Positions 49,455 to 60,559 are shown, numbered from the stretch's first letter. The stretch is 64,000 nucleotides of DNA from Apricaphanius iberus (GCA_028564705.1 JAPXFQ010000483.1:930001-994000), one strand, 5' to 3'. The notes: generated by a model from the letters alone, not told the origin. Translations and numbers: made by a program.

Positions 49455-49740
49455 GTAAACATCCATCTATTCACCCATTTTTTATCTATACCATTTATCT
49501 TTGCAGGTCACCAGTCCACTGCAGGGCAACATAGAGACACACAACCATGCACTCACTCACACATAACAGTCATCACCAATGGACAGTCATGTTTGTGGAC
49601 TATGGGGAGGAAGCTGGAATACCCAGAAGAACCCATAAATGCATAGGGAGAACATGCTAACTCCATGCATAAAGACCGTAGGCCGGGATTCTAACCCAGG
49701 ACCTTCTTGCTTCAAGTGCTACCACCTGCGACTAATCAAT
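49455..49740 (-). mobile_element. tRNA-like SINE, near full length
   Basis: On the minus strand the order is: a head ending AAGCAAGAAGGTCCTGGG with B-box-like GGGTTAGAATCCC, GTCTTTATGCATGGAG, CATGTTCTCCCTATGC, AGTCCACAAACATGACTGTC, GTGTCTCTATGTTGCCCTGC, and an ACTGGTGACCTGC end. This is the same family as 34840-35425. The A-box side lies near 49725-49740 and is decayed. Confidence 0.65.
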
Positions 49741-49969
49741 TAAAGGTTAAGAAGGCAATATAGATGTTACTACAGCACTCAAAATATAGCCTCTAACAGT
49801 ATAGCTTTTGTGGTTTTCTGCAAGTCATTGTGTACCCATGCCTGAAGCACCTTGTCAGTATTTCGAGTGTTAAGCTTAGATTTTCTTTTAGTTTTAAATC
49901 CCATTTCAACTCATAAATGAGATTATTCTACACTGATTCATGGACAGCCTTATTTTTTCCCTGATAAGT

Positions 49970-50275
49970 CAAGGCAAGGCAACTTTATATGTATAGCATA
50001 CTTTCAACAACAGGGCAATTTAATGTGATTTGGGTAATTAGGGAATTAAATAAAAACAACAATAAAAGCATAAAACACAACATTACAGATGCATTGGATA
50101 TATTTAATATCTGTGGCACTCCAGCTATTATTAGTCACTTACTCAAAGGCAGCTTGAAAAAGATTGGTTTTTAGCTTTGATTTAAAGGAACACAGTGTTT
50201 CAGCAGCTTTATAGAAGTCTGGGAGGTTGTTCCAGACTTCTCTATGCTATCGGCACACTGACTGTCTGTCACTTG
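49970..50275 (-). mobile_element. L2-type 3' end (AAGGCAAG family)
   Basis: It starts CAAGGCAAGGCAACTTTATA and continues through an A-rich body, GGAACACAGTGTTTCAGCAG and GGTTGTTCCAGACTTC. The last pieces lead toward the sequence at the left edge of the window (ATTTATGGGGCATAGAAACT), so this is the 3' end of the L2 family whose coding part is at 1-1395. Confidence 0.6.
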
Positions 50276-50839
50276 CACATTACCACTGTACAGCTGCGTC
50301 AGCAACACATTTTATCTTTAATTTTGGAGCTGCTTGTTTATCAATTCTTCTTCGGAATTTATCTGGACAGAAAAAATTCTGTGTTGTAAATGTCCTGCTA
50401 AAAGAAAAGTGGACAATGAAAATAGTCAGTTTAAGGATGAATGGATAGAACATTTTGCATGTATTCTTCCTCCATTCAGCACCAGATCCATGGGGTTAAT
50501 TTGTAAAGAACCCATTTCAATGATAAAAGTTTCCAATTTAAAATGGTATTATGAAACCAAGCACAAGAATTTCAAATATATAATTCCACAAACAATTTAG
50601 ATAAGAATAACAACAATAAATGCTATGAGGTCATCCTATGAAGCTGTAGCAGGATTTTAGTTAAATCTCAAAGACAAACAGAATGCTCCCACAGAATTTC
50701 ATGAATTTTGGGGAAGCACAAGAATCCTTTTCTCTGATAACCTAATAACAAGTCTTTAGTATTTTCGAGCAAATACTGTTAAGGCATGTTGATTAGAATC
50801 GTTTAAACTGATTGTAATGTATGTTTGATTAAAATGAAA
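50276..50839. other. Unannotated AT-rich DNA
   Basis: No gene, repeat or signal seen. Three overlapping plus-strand open frames lie at 50195-50600 in different registers, without coding character. Confidence 0.4.
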
Positions 50840-51095
50840 TGACTTGTAAAGTGCCTTAAGATGACATGCAATGTTTGAAATTTCTTTGGGTTTTTATTTA
50901 ATTTCAAAAACTACAGTAATAAACTGTAATCAAAGTACCACTTAAAACTCCCAAAATGCAATGAAAATGATGGCTATTTTACAGCTTTGTGCTGTATGAT
51001 ATGTGGTAAATTACAGTAAAAATTACAAAATTATCTTAATGTTTGTGTTGTGAATTGGCGTTACAAATACGAAATTGAAACTGAATTGGCTGACA
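50840..51095 (+). mobile_element. L2-type 3' tail split by a 160-bp insertion
   Basis: AAAGTGCCTTAAGATGACAT stops at about 50870. TTGTGTTGTGAATTGGCG then resumes at 51041 and continues to GAAACTGAATTGG. Joined, they give the module found uninterrupted at 24540-24600. Confidence 0.7.
50878..51037. mobile_element. 160-bp MITE-like insertion with 8-bp duplication
   Basis: AATGTTTG occurs exactly on both sides (50870-50877 and 51038-51045). The insert carries AACTACAGTAATAAACTGTA and GGTAAATTACAGTAAAAATT, motifs of a common fish MITE group. Its own termini are weakly inverted. An 8-bp duplication fits hAT-type mobilisation. Confidence 0.65.
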
Positions 51096-51143
51096 AAAGA
51101 TAATTTGTGGCCCTTTGAGTACCCTTGAGATAAGGGGAGCATA

Positions 51144-51255
51144 GGCAAGGCAAGGCAGTTTAATCTGGATCACAAACTTTCAAAAACAGGGTAATTTATG
51201 CTTTACATTATTCGGTAATAAAGAAACAAACAAAACATTTGGCAGAAAATAAATA
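51144..51255 (-). mobile_element. L2-type 3' tail (AAGGCAAG family)
   Basis: GGCAAGGCAAGGCAGTTTAA, then TTTCAAAAACAGGGTAATTT and an A-rich body. The same family as 49970-50275, reduced to about 110 bp. Confidence 0.55.
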
Positions 51256-51935
51256 GGGATTTCCCAATCAGAGGTTGCGCTACAAATTTTTTTCTGTCCG
51301 TCATTTTGAATAACAAGGTCAAAAAAATCTGGTCACAATCTATTTTCATCCTTCAAATTTGAAATCCATATTGGGGGGAGTAAATTCTGTCTCCAGCAAT
51401 CGTCTGACAAGTTACTAACTATTCAATAGAATCTATTTACTTTTTTATACATTTTAAGTATTATTCAATCAAAACAACCTGACCAGAGAACAACACATAG
51501 AAATCAAATTAAAACACTTGCACTTATTATAAGAATACCTAAGGGTTCCCTGCACTGCTTGGAATGCAAATGCTCACCTTTCTTTTTGTAATGTAGTCGG
51601 ATTGTTGAAGAAGTTACTGACATGGGGTTTTAGATTTTGCCTCGGACTTAATTACCCCTCATGGAGACTTAGCTGATAATCTGCAGGTAGAATCCGCGCT
51701 TCACTGCAGCACTGGAGCCTGCTATTACATTAATCACTTCAGGCAGAAAGTTTTAACATGAGGACACATTTCTCACATTAAAGCAAACAGAAGTCGAAGA
51801 CTCTCAGAGTGAGCCGTTTCCTGAACCGTAAAATACTGGCGAAAAGCCTGCAGTTAAAGAACAGCTGACGCGGCACAACACCTTTCTTGAGCACACATCG
51901 GGCTCTTTGGAGCGCCTCTAACCAGGCACACTGGG
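51256..51935. other. Unannotated DNA
   Basis: No supported gene or repeat. Sequence from about 51640 to 51900 is more complex than its surroundings. Confidence 0.35.
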
Positions 51936-52045
51936 ATGGATGGACTGGCAACCTGTCCAGGTTGTACCCTGCCTCTCGCACGATAACCGCTGGAGATAGG
52001 CACTATACCCCAGCAACCCTTCCAGGAGAAGCAGAATAAATAATG
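51936..52045 (+). mobile_element. SINE 3' end
   Basis: GATGGACTGGCAACCTGTCC, AGGTTGTACCCTGCCTCTCG, ACCGCTGGAGATAGGCAC, then AAGCAGAATAAATAATGGATG match the SINE end at 63880-64000. 5'-truncated. Confidence 0.7.
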
Positions 52046-53443
52046 GATGAAATTTATTTACATCTACGCATTTACTTTGAATGGTCACAGGGAGGTGTGA
52101 ATACTAATAAATATATAGTTATCGGTTAAAGTTAACCAATAATTTGCTTTGGGGCACACCTCCTAGTGTAACATTTAACTTTCAATTATTTGTTATTACA
52201 GACACCAACAGTTGGTCTAAAGTCAATAAGAGTGAGTAGTTAATATTTTGTATGTGTATTTGCTTCTTCATAATGAAAACTAGCAGCTTAGTCATCTATA
52301 ATGTGTATTTTTTTTCAGGCGGAAGTCATATTTTCTGTATTTCAAGCTCAATTACTCATGCCCACCATGATTTTCCTGAGAATCTTCACATTTAGAGTAA
52401 CTCCATAGACCTTTCCATTATATGAGAGCAATTTGAACATTTTAGACCATTTACAAGCTTTAGGTATGCCAAATTCTGAAAAAAAAACAGCCTCAGGATT
52501 AAGGGGTTAAACCATGGGGCAAGACATCTGACAAGCTGGGATGAGTTAACAAACTGAATGAGATCAGACCCTCATTCATTCTTTGAATCTGGTGATGTTT
52601 TCCTGAACCTAACCCGTAGCTTTGTGAGCTGAACACACAGTTAAACCCAAACTTTAAATATTTTATTCCTCCAAGATGACTGATGATGACTGGTGTCCAT
52701 CATGAGACAAAAAGCCAGGAGCCAAAAATGCAGAATAGCTACAGATGCTTGTTTGAACACAAACTTTTAACATAACTAAGCATTGCCTGGCTTCATTGGG
52801 AAGCGCAAGCTTATAATTAGGCATACTAGCTGCAATCAGAGCCCAAAGACAATACTTCTCCAATGGTTTGTTTTCCTAACCTCTGCAAGACCTCAGGCAG
52901 AGGTCCACTTACCCTGCCTGAACCAGCCCACGACTGAAATGAAAACACTGGAATCAGTCCTTCCGCTGCAGCGCCACTGATTAAATGTGCAGAGTGTAGA
53001 GTGCAATTTGCTAAATTACAAGTATTTTGCACATGTAAATATACTTTAATTACAGCAATTAAAGAAGATTATGGGAGATTGGCAGATGGGGAATGTAATG
53101 TTGTTTTAATTAGAGTCTGAATGCACTGTAACACAAACAGAATGTTAACCCTTCAGAAAAGAATGGGCTGTTAGGCTCTGACAAATTGTATCCTGATGCA
53201 GCTCTCTCAAAGCTTATAATCACCTGCAGCTACGACGTCTGTAGAACAGAAAGACAAGTTGAGGAACAACCACAGAGAAAATTAAAGCTAGGAGATGGAA
53301 AAAGTGAGGTGTAGCAGGATGTGGAGACAATGAAAAACATATGTAGCATTCCATGAACCTCCTGCTCCTGGAGTGGTAATATTAGAATGACATGTACAAA
53401 TATTTTAACAACAGTTAACTCTGAATTAGAGTCAATTAGAATT
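52046..53443. other. Unannotated intronic DNA
   Basis: No supported gene. A 21-nt microexon-like match on the minus strand at 52913-52933 is discussed among the findings. No repeat recognised. Confidence 0.4.
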
Positions 53444-53594
53444 GGATAGAAACCGACAATCAATCCAAAGAAATTAGAAACAGCTCATGTCAGGAACAAA
53501 GTACCTCGGCAATAAAGACAAACACAAGATCTTGGAACAACATCAAAGCTAAGCTATGATCTAGGCTGACATGAGCAAAAAAATATTTAACCGC
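53444..53594. repeat. Long inverted repeat, left arm
   Basis: Reverse complement of 54319-54464 at about 95% identity by eye. Long identical runs include AAAGAAATTAGAAACAGCTC, GTACCTCGGCAATAAAGAC and GCTAAGCTATGATCTAGGCT. The only indels are a 3-nt gap near the outer end and one A. No transposon termini at the arm ends. Confidence 0.9.
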
Positions 53595-54318
53595 AATGTT
53601 CAGGACATGAAGAGAAAAATAGATTGCTAAAACTGCAATTTATTAGATGGGAAATAATGCTGTTTAAAGAAAACAACTCTGTCAGTAATATACTATAACA
53701 ACTGTGGGGACACTGCATGCATTAGGTGACTGGGGCAACTGCTTGTGTTTTTCACTCTGAAGAATTGCAGGGTCATGTACCCTGGATTGAGAAAAATCCC
53801 CTCCTAGGATCTCTGTGGCTGTGTAGCAACATTTAATACAAATCCAGTCAATACCTTATTAGAAATTCTAATTGAAACTTCAATGCCCTTATGTTAGGGC
53901 TTGCAATGAAGATTGCCTTTAGAAAGGCATTTAAGGCCTTAATCTCTTCATCATGCACTATTTGGAAAACTAACTTTGCTTTTGTTAGGGAGATCAATTG
54001 GATTAATTTAGAAAATGGGAGAAAATGTCATCCTTCATCCTTTAATTCTCAGATGGCTGAAGGAGGCAGATTAAAGATAGTCACCACTGTTATGACTTGA
54101 TATCAGCAAAAATAAGAGTCAAGGGAGACTTGACCTACACATTTTAATTACCACATGAAATCTTCCACCCCTCGGATGGATGTAATGGATGTGTGGTATG
54201 TCTCGGCCTGTTAAGTCATTCTGATTCAATAATTTTGTATTAATCACAGTACATCTCAGAGATGCACATAGGCTTCTTAATAGTATTATCAAATTTTCAG
54301 CTCGAGTCCTGAACTTTG
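53595..54318. other. Loop region between inverted-repeat arms
   Basis: 724 bp of AT-rich sequence with no transposase or other coding signal. A 69-codon open frame at 53891-54100 (+) has no recognisable domain. If the whole is a single element, this would be its interior. Confidence 0.4.
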
Positions 54319-54464
54319 TGGTTGAATATTTTTTGCTCATGTCAGCCTAGATCATAGCTTAGCTTTGATGCTGTTCCAAGATCTTGTGTTTGTCTTTATT
54401 GCCGAGGTACTATGTTCCTGACACGAGCTGTTTCTAATTTCTTTGGATAGATTGGTTTCTATCC
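54319..54464. repeat. Long inverted repeat, right arm
   Basis: Partner of 53444-53594. Homology ends at GGTTTCTATCC; the next bases (TGAGCGGTGTCC) have no counterpart left of 53444, so the duplicated segment is sharply bounded. Confidence 0.9.
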
Positions 54465-55057
54465 TGAGCGGTGTCCTAACTGTCCAAAACTAAAATATCC
54501 AATCTGATGACCAGTAGCTATGCTATCAAGTTATAGAAACAACCACAATTTTGGGATGGAATTACTGTGAGCTCACTTGAAATTATATTCAGCAGATGAC
54601 ACGAATGTATTACAGCTCTTTAAGGAATACAGCATATATTCACCTAATACCGGTTCAGTATTTGCAGATTTTGCTGTTGAACATTACGCAGTTATTCAAT
54701 GAAATTCAATCAATTTGCTTATTTTTCATGAGAGCATATCTAAAATATTTAAAAGAAAATCCATTTTGGGAAGCTGCAATATCTAGGTGCAATTCTGCAC
54801 TCGCTTTAGGCTAGTGTTTGCAAAGCAGCAAATCCAGGAGCTGCATTTATTTCACCCTGACAATGATTGGCTGTACGTCCAAGATCAGCTATATAGAACA
54901 CTTTAAACATTAGCTTCTGGAGTAGTGCTGAGATGGTGTTCACTGATGCACTGAGGTATATAGAGCATGTAAACTATTATTATAGGCTAATCTTATGGTT
55001 TTTATGAGAAGTTTAACCTGGCAAATTGCTAATTTAGGATGTTGAAAATCTTTTAAA
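54465..55057. other. Unannotated AT-rich DNA
   Basis: No gene or repeat seen. Confidence 0.4.
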
Positions 55058-55129
55058 ATGGATGGATGGATGGGACATGGATATTGTCCCATCCATCCAT
55101 CCATCCATCCATCTATCCATCCATCCATC
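55058..55129. repeat. (GGAT)n / (CCAT)n palindromic microsatellite
   Basis: ATGGATGGATGGATGGGACA at 55058-55077 is the exact reverse complement of 55085-55104, with a 7-nt loop (TGGATAT). The right side continues as (CCAT)n to 55129. This could come from two LINE or SINE (GGAT)n tails meeting head to head. Confidence 0.85.
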
Positions 55130-55240
55130 AAGAAGTCCATAAACACCAAGGTATGTTCACTGGTGTCACTGTGGTGGGTCTGCGCCTGCGGAATTCCACC
55201 AACTCCTTGGTCTTCCCAACATTAATTACTGCGATGTAAT
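55130..55240 (-). pseudogene. LINE reverse-transcriptase fragment
   Basis: On the minus strand, ATTAATGTTGGGAAGACCAA and following bases read INVGKTKELVEFRRRRP, the segment after the FADD motif in Rex1/CR1-group reverse transcriptases (VNVGKTKELVVDFRR type). About 40 residues remain, followed by a stop. Too short to name the family. Confidence 0.55.
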
Positions 55241-56365
55241 GAATGAATGTGAATAAAACAATCCAAGACGAATATTTCTGTCCACTTTATTATTACCACT
55301 TGTGGGCCTAAAGAGCGCCCATGGAAGCTATCACCTTTATAAACATATATTAGCATTATAAACATTATGAGCATTATAAAGATTTCTACAAATGCATTTT
55401 TTATTAGCGTTTTACTAGTCTAGCTCCCTGCACAATCCAAACAAAAATCAAAATCAATCAATCAATCAATCAATTCATGTTTGAAAAGTTTGAAAACTAT
55501 TTAAACTTTCCCTTCCAATTCTCCTTCTACCTAAAACATATTTAGCATGTTACTCAGAGAATTTCTCATCCTCTGTGTCTTTACTGAATTTATTATATGT
55601 GCCTGGAAACTAAAATCAGGCTACTTTCCTTCCTCTCAGAGATTGCATGCTTAATCTTCCCCCTTTTTTATTCTACTACAAAGCTAATTGCTCTTACGGT
55701 TGTCAGTCAGGAGAAACTAGAAGTGGTTTGGGAGGATGATGGCTTTTTGTTTTTCAAATGGCATTAGCACCTGTTTTCTTTTTGGTTCGAACCAGTGGAA
55801 TCCAAACGCATTCTCCTTAAAGGAATCTAAAAGAACTAGTAGCAGGTGGCGGTAGGTGTGAAATGGGCCTTTGGACCGGGTAGGATAATGCAGCCTTTCA
55901 GCCTTTCTGTAGCCAGGGCCCCCTTTGTGCCCAGAGCTGACATGCTACTTCAGTAAGACGTCTGAAAGGTTCCATTTTGTTCAATTTGTTCTAAAGCTGC
56001 TGACTTATGTGACAATTTAAAGACTGTGGATGTTAAGGTTTCCCTGTCCCACTGACTAGTGAATACTTCCCCCCTCTGTGATCTGTCATTCTTCACATAG
56101 TTACAGCAGAAAGAAGTAGACAAAGGGGGAAAAAAAGTTAAAAGCTTCAGTAAAAGCACCGTGACGGCAGCTCTTCATAGATTTACAGGGCACTCTGAGG
56201 AGACCCAGGTGACTTTAATTCAGCTGAAAAGCATGAAAACTAAAAAAGGGTGTAAGGATGAATGAAGCTTTAGGTTACCCTGACAAATGTTTCCACTGCT
56301 GCATAAGGTATGCATTATTCAGCACTACTTGCTTGACAAAAGCTTGATTTAAAGCTTCAGAGGTA
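55241..56365. other. Unannotated DNA with (AATC)n
   Basis: No supported gene. A short AATC tetranucleotide run lies at about 55452-55472. 55680-55940 is more complex and may be conserved. The rest is AT-rich. Confidence 0.4.
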
Positions 56366-56594
56366 TCAGAATCAGAATCAGAATCAGCTTTAATGGCCAA
56401 GTATGACACATACAAGGAATTTGACTCCGGCAACTTTTCTCTCCAGTACAGAACTTAAATAAGTGAAATTTAAAAACGGAAAAAAATAAAATAAAATAAA
56501 TAAAAATAAAGGATAATATATACACCAAACCAGGGTTATTGTACAGTCAGTATATACAGTAAGTATATACAGCAGTGCAGAGTTTTAGTTTATT
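56366..56594 (-). mobile_element. Rex1-type LINE, bare 3' tail
   Basis: (AGAATC)n, then CAGCTTTAATGGCCAAGTAT, ACAAGGAATTTGACTCCGGC and, at the far end, ATATACAGCAGTGCAGAG with TTTTAGTTTATT. It matches the 3' UTR of the larger copy starting at 56839 almost base for base and in the same orientation, but stops before any coding sequence, as expected for extreme 5' truncation. Confidence 0.85.
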
Positions 56595-57110
56595 TTATCC
56601 AATCTTAGAATCCATCTTAGAATCTTATCCAAGAGGCTTCATCAGTTCATGCTCGCCGCTGACCTGGCGAGTTAAAGGTGCTTTTTTTTTAGCTTCCTGA
56701 CTTTAAATTATAACCACATTAGCTCCAGCAGGTTACAAATGCTTAAATCAATTCAACCATGATAAATTAAACCTGTAAGAGCAGTAAAAAAGAGATTTAA
56801 CCACCCACTGCTAGGTTGAATCAGATGCTCATCCTTTTAGAATCAGAATCAGAATCAGAATCAGCTTTAATGGCCAAGTATGACACATACAAGGAATTTG
56901 ACTCCGGCAACTTTTCTCTCCAGTACAGAACTTAAATAAGTGAAATTAAAAAACGAAAAATAAAATAATAATAAAATAAGTAAAAATAAAAAATAAAGGA
57001 TAATATATACACCAAATCAGGGTTATTGTACAGTCAGTATATACAGTAAGTATATACAGCAGTGCAGAGTTTTAGTTTATTGTTCATGTGAGTGGACTCA
57101 CACTCTGTGA

Positions 57111-58091
57111 CTATTCAGAGTTCATCAGAGCGACAGCCTGGGGGAAGAAACTGTTCTTGTGTCGGGTGGTTTTGGCGTACAGCGCTCTGTAACGCCGGCC
57201 TGAGGGGAGGAGCCTAAACAGATTGTGGCCAGGGTGTGAGGGGTCAGTGGTGATTTTTCTGGCCCGCTTCCTGACCCTGGCCCGGAAAAGGTCCTCAATG
57301 GAGGGAAGATCAGAACCTATGATCCTCTCTGAGGACCTGACTGTTCTCTGCAGTCTGTCCTTGTCTTGCCTGGTGGCGGATCCGAACCAGACAGAGATGG
57401 ATGAGGTCAGGACAGACTGGACTATTGCTGTGTAGAATATGGTCAGCAGTTCCTGAGGCAGGTTGAACTTTCTGAGCTGACGCAGAAAGTACAGCCTTTG
57501 CTGGGCCTTCTTCCTTATAGAGTCAATGTGGGAGGTCCACTTCAGGTCCCGTGTGATGGTGGATCCTAGGAACCTGAAAGACTCTACTGTGGGGACTGGC
57601 CTGTTGGTGATTATGAGAGGAGATGTTGCAGGGGGTCTCTTCCTGAAGTCGACTGTCATCTCCACAGTTTTGAGCGGGTTTAGCTCCAGGTGGTTCTGAC
57701 TGCACCAGAGGACCAGCTGTTCCACCTCCCTTCTGTATGCAGACTCGTCGCCGTCACGGATGAGTCCAATGACGGTGGTGTCATCTGCAAACTTCAGGAG
57801 TTTCACAGAAGGGTCTCTTGACGTGCAATCAGTGGTGTAAAGGGAGAAAAGCAGTGGGGAGAGAACACATCCCTGGGGGGCGCCGATGCTGAGGGACCGG
57901 GTGCTGGATATGAAGTTACCCAGTTTCACCTGCTGCCTCCTGTCAGTCAGGAAACTGGTAATCCACTGACAGGTGGAGGGAGGCACTGTGAGCTGGGACA
58001 GTTTTTGGTGGAGGAGCTCTGGGACGATGGTGTTAAATGCAGAGCTGAAGTCCACAAACAGGACCCAAGCATAGGTACCTGCAGAGTCTAG
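57111..58091 (-). pseudogene. Rex1-type ORF, C-terminal part (RT core to end)
   Basis: This frame is the continuation of the ORF that starts at 60559. It carries reverse-transcriptase motif A (WVLFVDFSSAFNTIVPELL), motif B (GAPQGCVLSPLLFSLYT), motif C (LLKFADDTTVIG) with both catalytic aspartates, then VESFRFLGSTI, the thumb-like AQQRLYFLRQLRKF segment, and the conserved end RHKNSFFPQAVALMNSE before a TAG. No stop or frameshift interrupts it. It is listed as a pseudogene only because the insertion at 58092-58699 separates it from its N-terminal part; an ATG within it (58103, inside the junction) would not supply a full enzyme. Confidence 0.88.
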
Positions 58092-58699
58092 GGGCGCTTT
58101 CACATGGTACGGGAGTCCGTACTCGGGTACGGTATTTGGTCAAAATCCACTTATTTCGTACCATGTGAACACAGACTGTACCGTGCCAGGATACGGCCAG
58201 AGAGACCTGCCTTGGAGGTAGTATCCGAGTCCAGGTACGGGCGGCCACGTATCATGTGAACACAACCCGTACTCTGGCCGCACTCAAGACAATAGACGCG
58301 CTCCATGCGGAAATGACGACACCGCCGGCCGAAATTACAGAATCACCTCGCGACCATACAAATACCAAAACAACGCGATTCAAGCATCCCACAGCAACAC
58401 AGCAGGTTACAAAACGGCGGGTTTACTACAACACTCACCCTGTAGATGGCTTCAGGTAGCAGCTGACCAGTAGACCAGTTTGTTTACATTCTAGGCTGTC
58501 GCTCGTTTTATGACGTCGGTACTTCTCACTCCCTTGTTTGTTGGAGAACTAAGACTTATTTGTATACCGCCACCTGCTGTTTATTTGTAGTAAAAGACTG
58601 GATCCCAATACGGTCAGAGATCCGTGACATGTGAACAGAAAAAATTAGCATTTTCTCTGGCCGTTTTCTGGTACGGCCACACATGTGAAAACGGCCTAG
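58092..58699. mobile_element. 608-bp non-autonomous DNA transposon inside the Rex1 ORF
   Basis: The left end GGGGCGCTTTCACATGG and the complement of the right end, GGCCGTTTTCACATGTG, are inverted repeats. CTAG is present at both junctions (58088-58091 and 58696-58699) while the uninterrupted LINE would have it once, so the duplication is 2-4 bp; a 3-bp CTA or TAG duplication would suit PIF/Harbinger. Subterminal palindromic GTACGG/CCGTAC and CATGTGAACAC motifs recur. No transposase frame. The superfamily is inferred, not shown. Confidence 0.8.
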
Positions 58700-60559
58700 G
58701 TGTTGCAGGATGTAGTGGAGAGCCATGTTGACTGCATAATCCACTGACCTGTTTGCTCTATAGGCGAACTGCAGGGGGTCTAGCAGGGGATCCGTGATTT
58801 CCTTCAGGTGGGACAGCACCAGTCGCTCAAAGGATTTCATGACCACAGATGTCAGGGCAACTGGTCTGTAGTCATTTAATCCTGTGACAGGGGACTTCTT
58901 GGGAACCGGGATGATGGTGGAGCGTTTGAGGCAGGAGGGGACCTCACACAGCTCCAGGGAGTTATTGAAGATCTGAGTGAAGATGGGAGCCAGCTGGTCA
59001 GCACAGACTTTCAGACAGGACGGAGACACTCCATCAGGACCTGATGCCTTCTTAATCCTCTGTCTCTGAAATAGTTGGCGCACATCCTGTTCACAGATCG
59101 TCAGCGCAGGCAGGGGGTCAGGTATGGGGATGGTTTGGGGTGATGCTAGGCCTTTTGTGATGGAGATGGTGGGGGAGGTGGAAGGTGTGAAAGTTGTTTC
59201 AAACCTGGAGAAAAAGTCATTGAGGTCCTCAGCCAGGCGGGGGCTCCCCACAGGGTGGGGGGATGGTCTCCTGTAGTTGGTAATGGTCTGCAGGCCCTTC
59301 CAAACTGCAGAAGAGTCGTTGGCAGAAAAACGCTCCCTCAGTTTTTGGCTGTAGATTCTTTTTCCTGCCTTGATCTCCTTTGTCAGCTTGTTCCTGGCCT
59401 GCTTGTACAGGTCTCGATCCCCACTCCTGTAGGCCTCCTCCTTGTCCTGGCGTAGCCGTCTCAGTTCTGAAGTTAACCATGGTTTGTTGTTGTTGAACGT
59501 GCAGAAGGTTTTGGTCTGCACACACATGTCCTCACAAAAGCTGATGTAAGATGTCACAGTGTCAATCAGTTTGTCCAGGTCTGAGGCTGCTGCTTCAAAG
59601 ACGCTCCAGTCTGTGCAGTCAAAGCAGGCCTCTAACTGACTCTTTGACTCATCTGTCCATCTCTCTACAGTTCTTACTACAGGCTTAGCAGATTTCAGCT
59701 TCTGCTTGTAAGATGGGATGAGGTGGACCAGGCAGTGGTCAGAAAGTCCCAAAGCAGCACGGGGGACAGAGCGATATGCATTCTTTATTGTGGTGTAGCA
59801 GTGGTCCAAAGTGTTCATGTCCCTGGTGGGACACGTCACGTGTTGTCTATATTTAGGCAGTTCAAGTTTGAGATTTGCTCTATTAAAATCCCCGAGAATG
59901 ATTAGCAGAGAGTCCGGGTGAGTTTTCTCCACGTCAGTGATCTGGTCGGCGAGGTGATGTAACGCCTCCGTTACACACGCCTGCGGTGGAATGTATACAG
60001 CGACCAGCACAGACGAGGCGAACTCCCGCGGTGAATAAAATGGTCTACAGTTTATGAAGAAAGACTCTAGGTGAGGGCTGCATGTCTTCTTTAACACTGT
60101 GACATCTGTACACCAACCTTCGTTAATGTAGAAACACGTTCCTCCTCCCTTTGACTTCCCAGACAGATCCGCGCAGCGGTCCGCTCGGAACAGCTGGAAG
60201 CGCGGGAGCTGTAGTGCGCTGTCCGGGATGTGTTCACTGGACCAGGTTTCAGTGAAGCAAAAGGCGGCAGAACGACGAAAGTCTGAGTTCTTGGATAGGA
60301 GAAGGAGCAATTCATCCATTTTGTTAGGCAGAGAGCGAACGTTCCCCAGGTGTATGGATGGGAGAGCGGTGCGTAATCCCCGCTGTCGCAATTTAACGAG
60401 CACACCAGCTCTTTTCCCACGCCGGCGTCTCCGTCTAAATCCACAGAGCGCTGCTGCTCCTCCAGTCAGAATCTCCATAAAGTAGTCTGGTTGATTAAAA
60501 ACCGGTGAAAAAAGTCCGGCACTGGATAGTCCTATTTGTAGGATTTCCTCTCTGCTCAT
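58700..60559 (-). pseudogene. Rex1-type ORF, N-terminal part (endonuclease and RT fingers)
   Basis: It begins ATG at 60559 and stays open for 620 codons to the insertion. Residues about 66-282 form an apurinic-type endonuclease: GNVRSLPNKMDE (72-84), TETW (103-106), GGGTCFYINEGW, GDFN (223-226), and SDHCLV (273-278). These motifs hold the expected Asn, Glu, Asp and His catalytic residues and nick the target DNA. The RT N-terminal region follows (IKKASGPDGVSPSCLK, YRPVALTSVVMKSFERLV, QFAYRANRS). The frame runs on 48 codons into the inserted transposon and then stops. There is no separate ORF1. With the insert discounted, the whole frame is 2,841 bp (946 codons plus stop), close to a full Rex1-type polyprotein. 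Confidence 0.88.

Noticed and set aside
58033..58248. Open frame across the edge of the insertion as a gene
   Set aside because: It runs over the junction between the Rex1 ORF and the inserted element in a different register.
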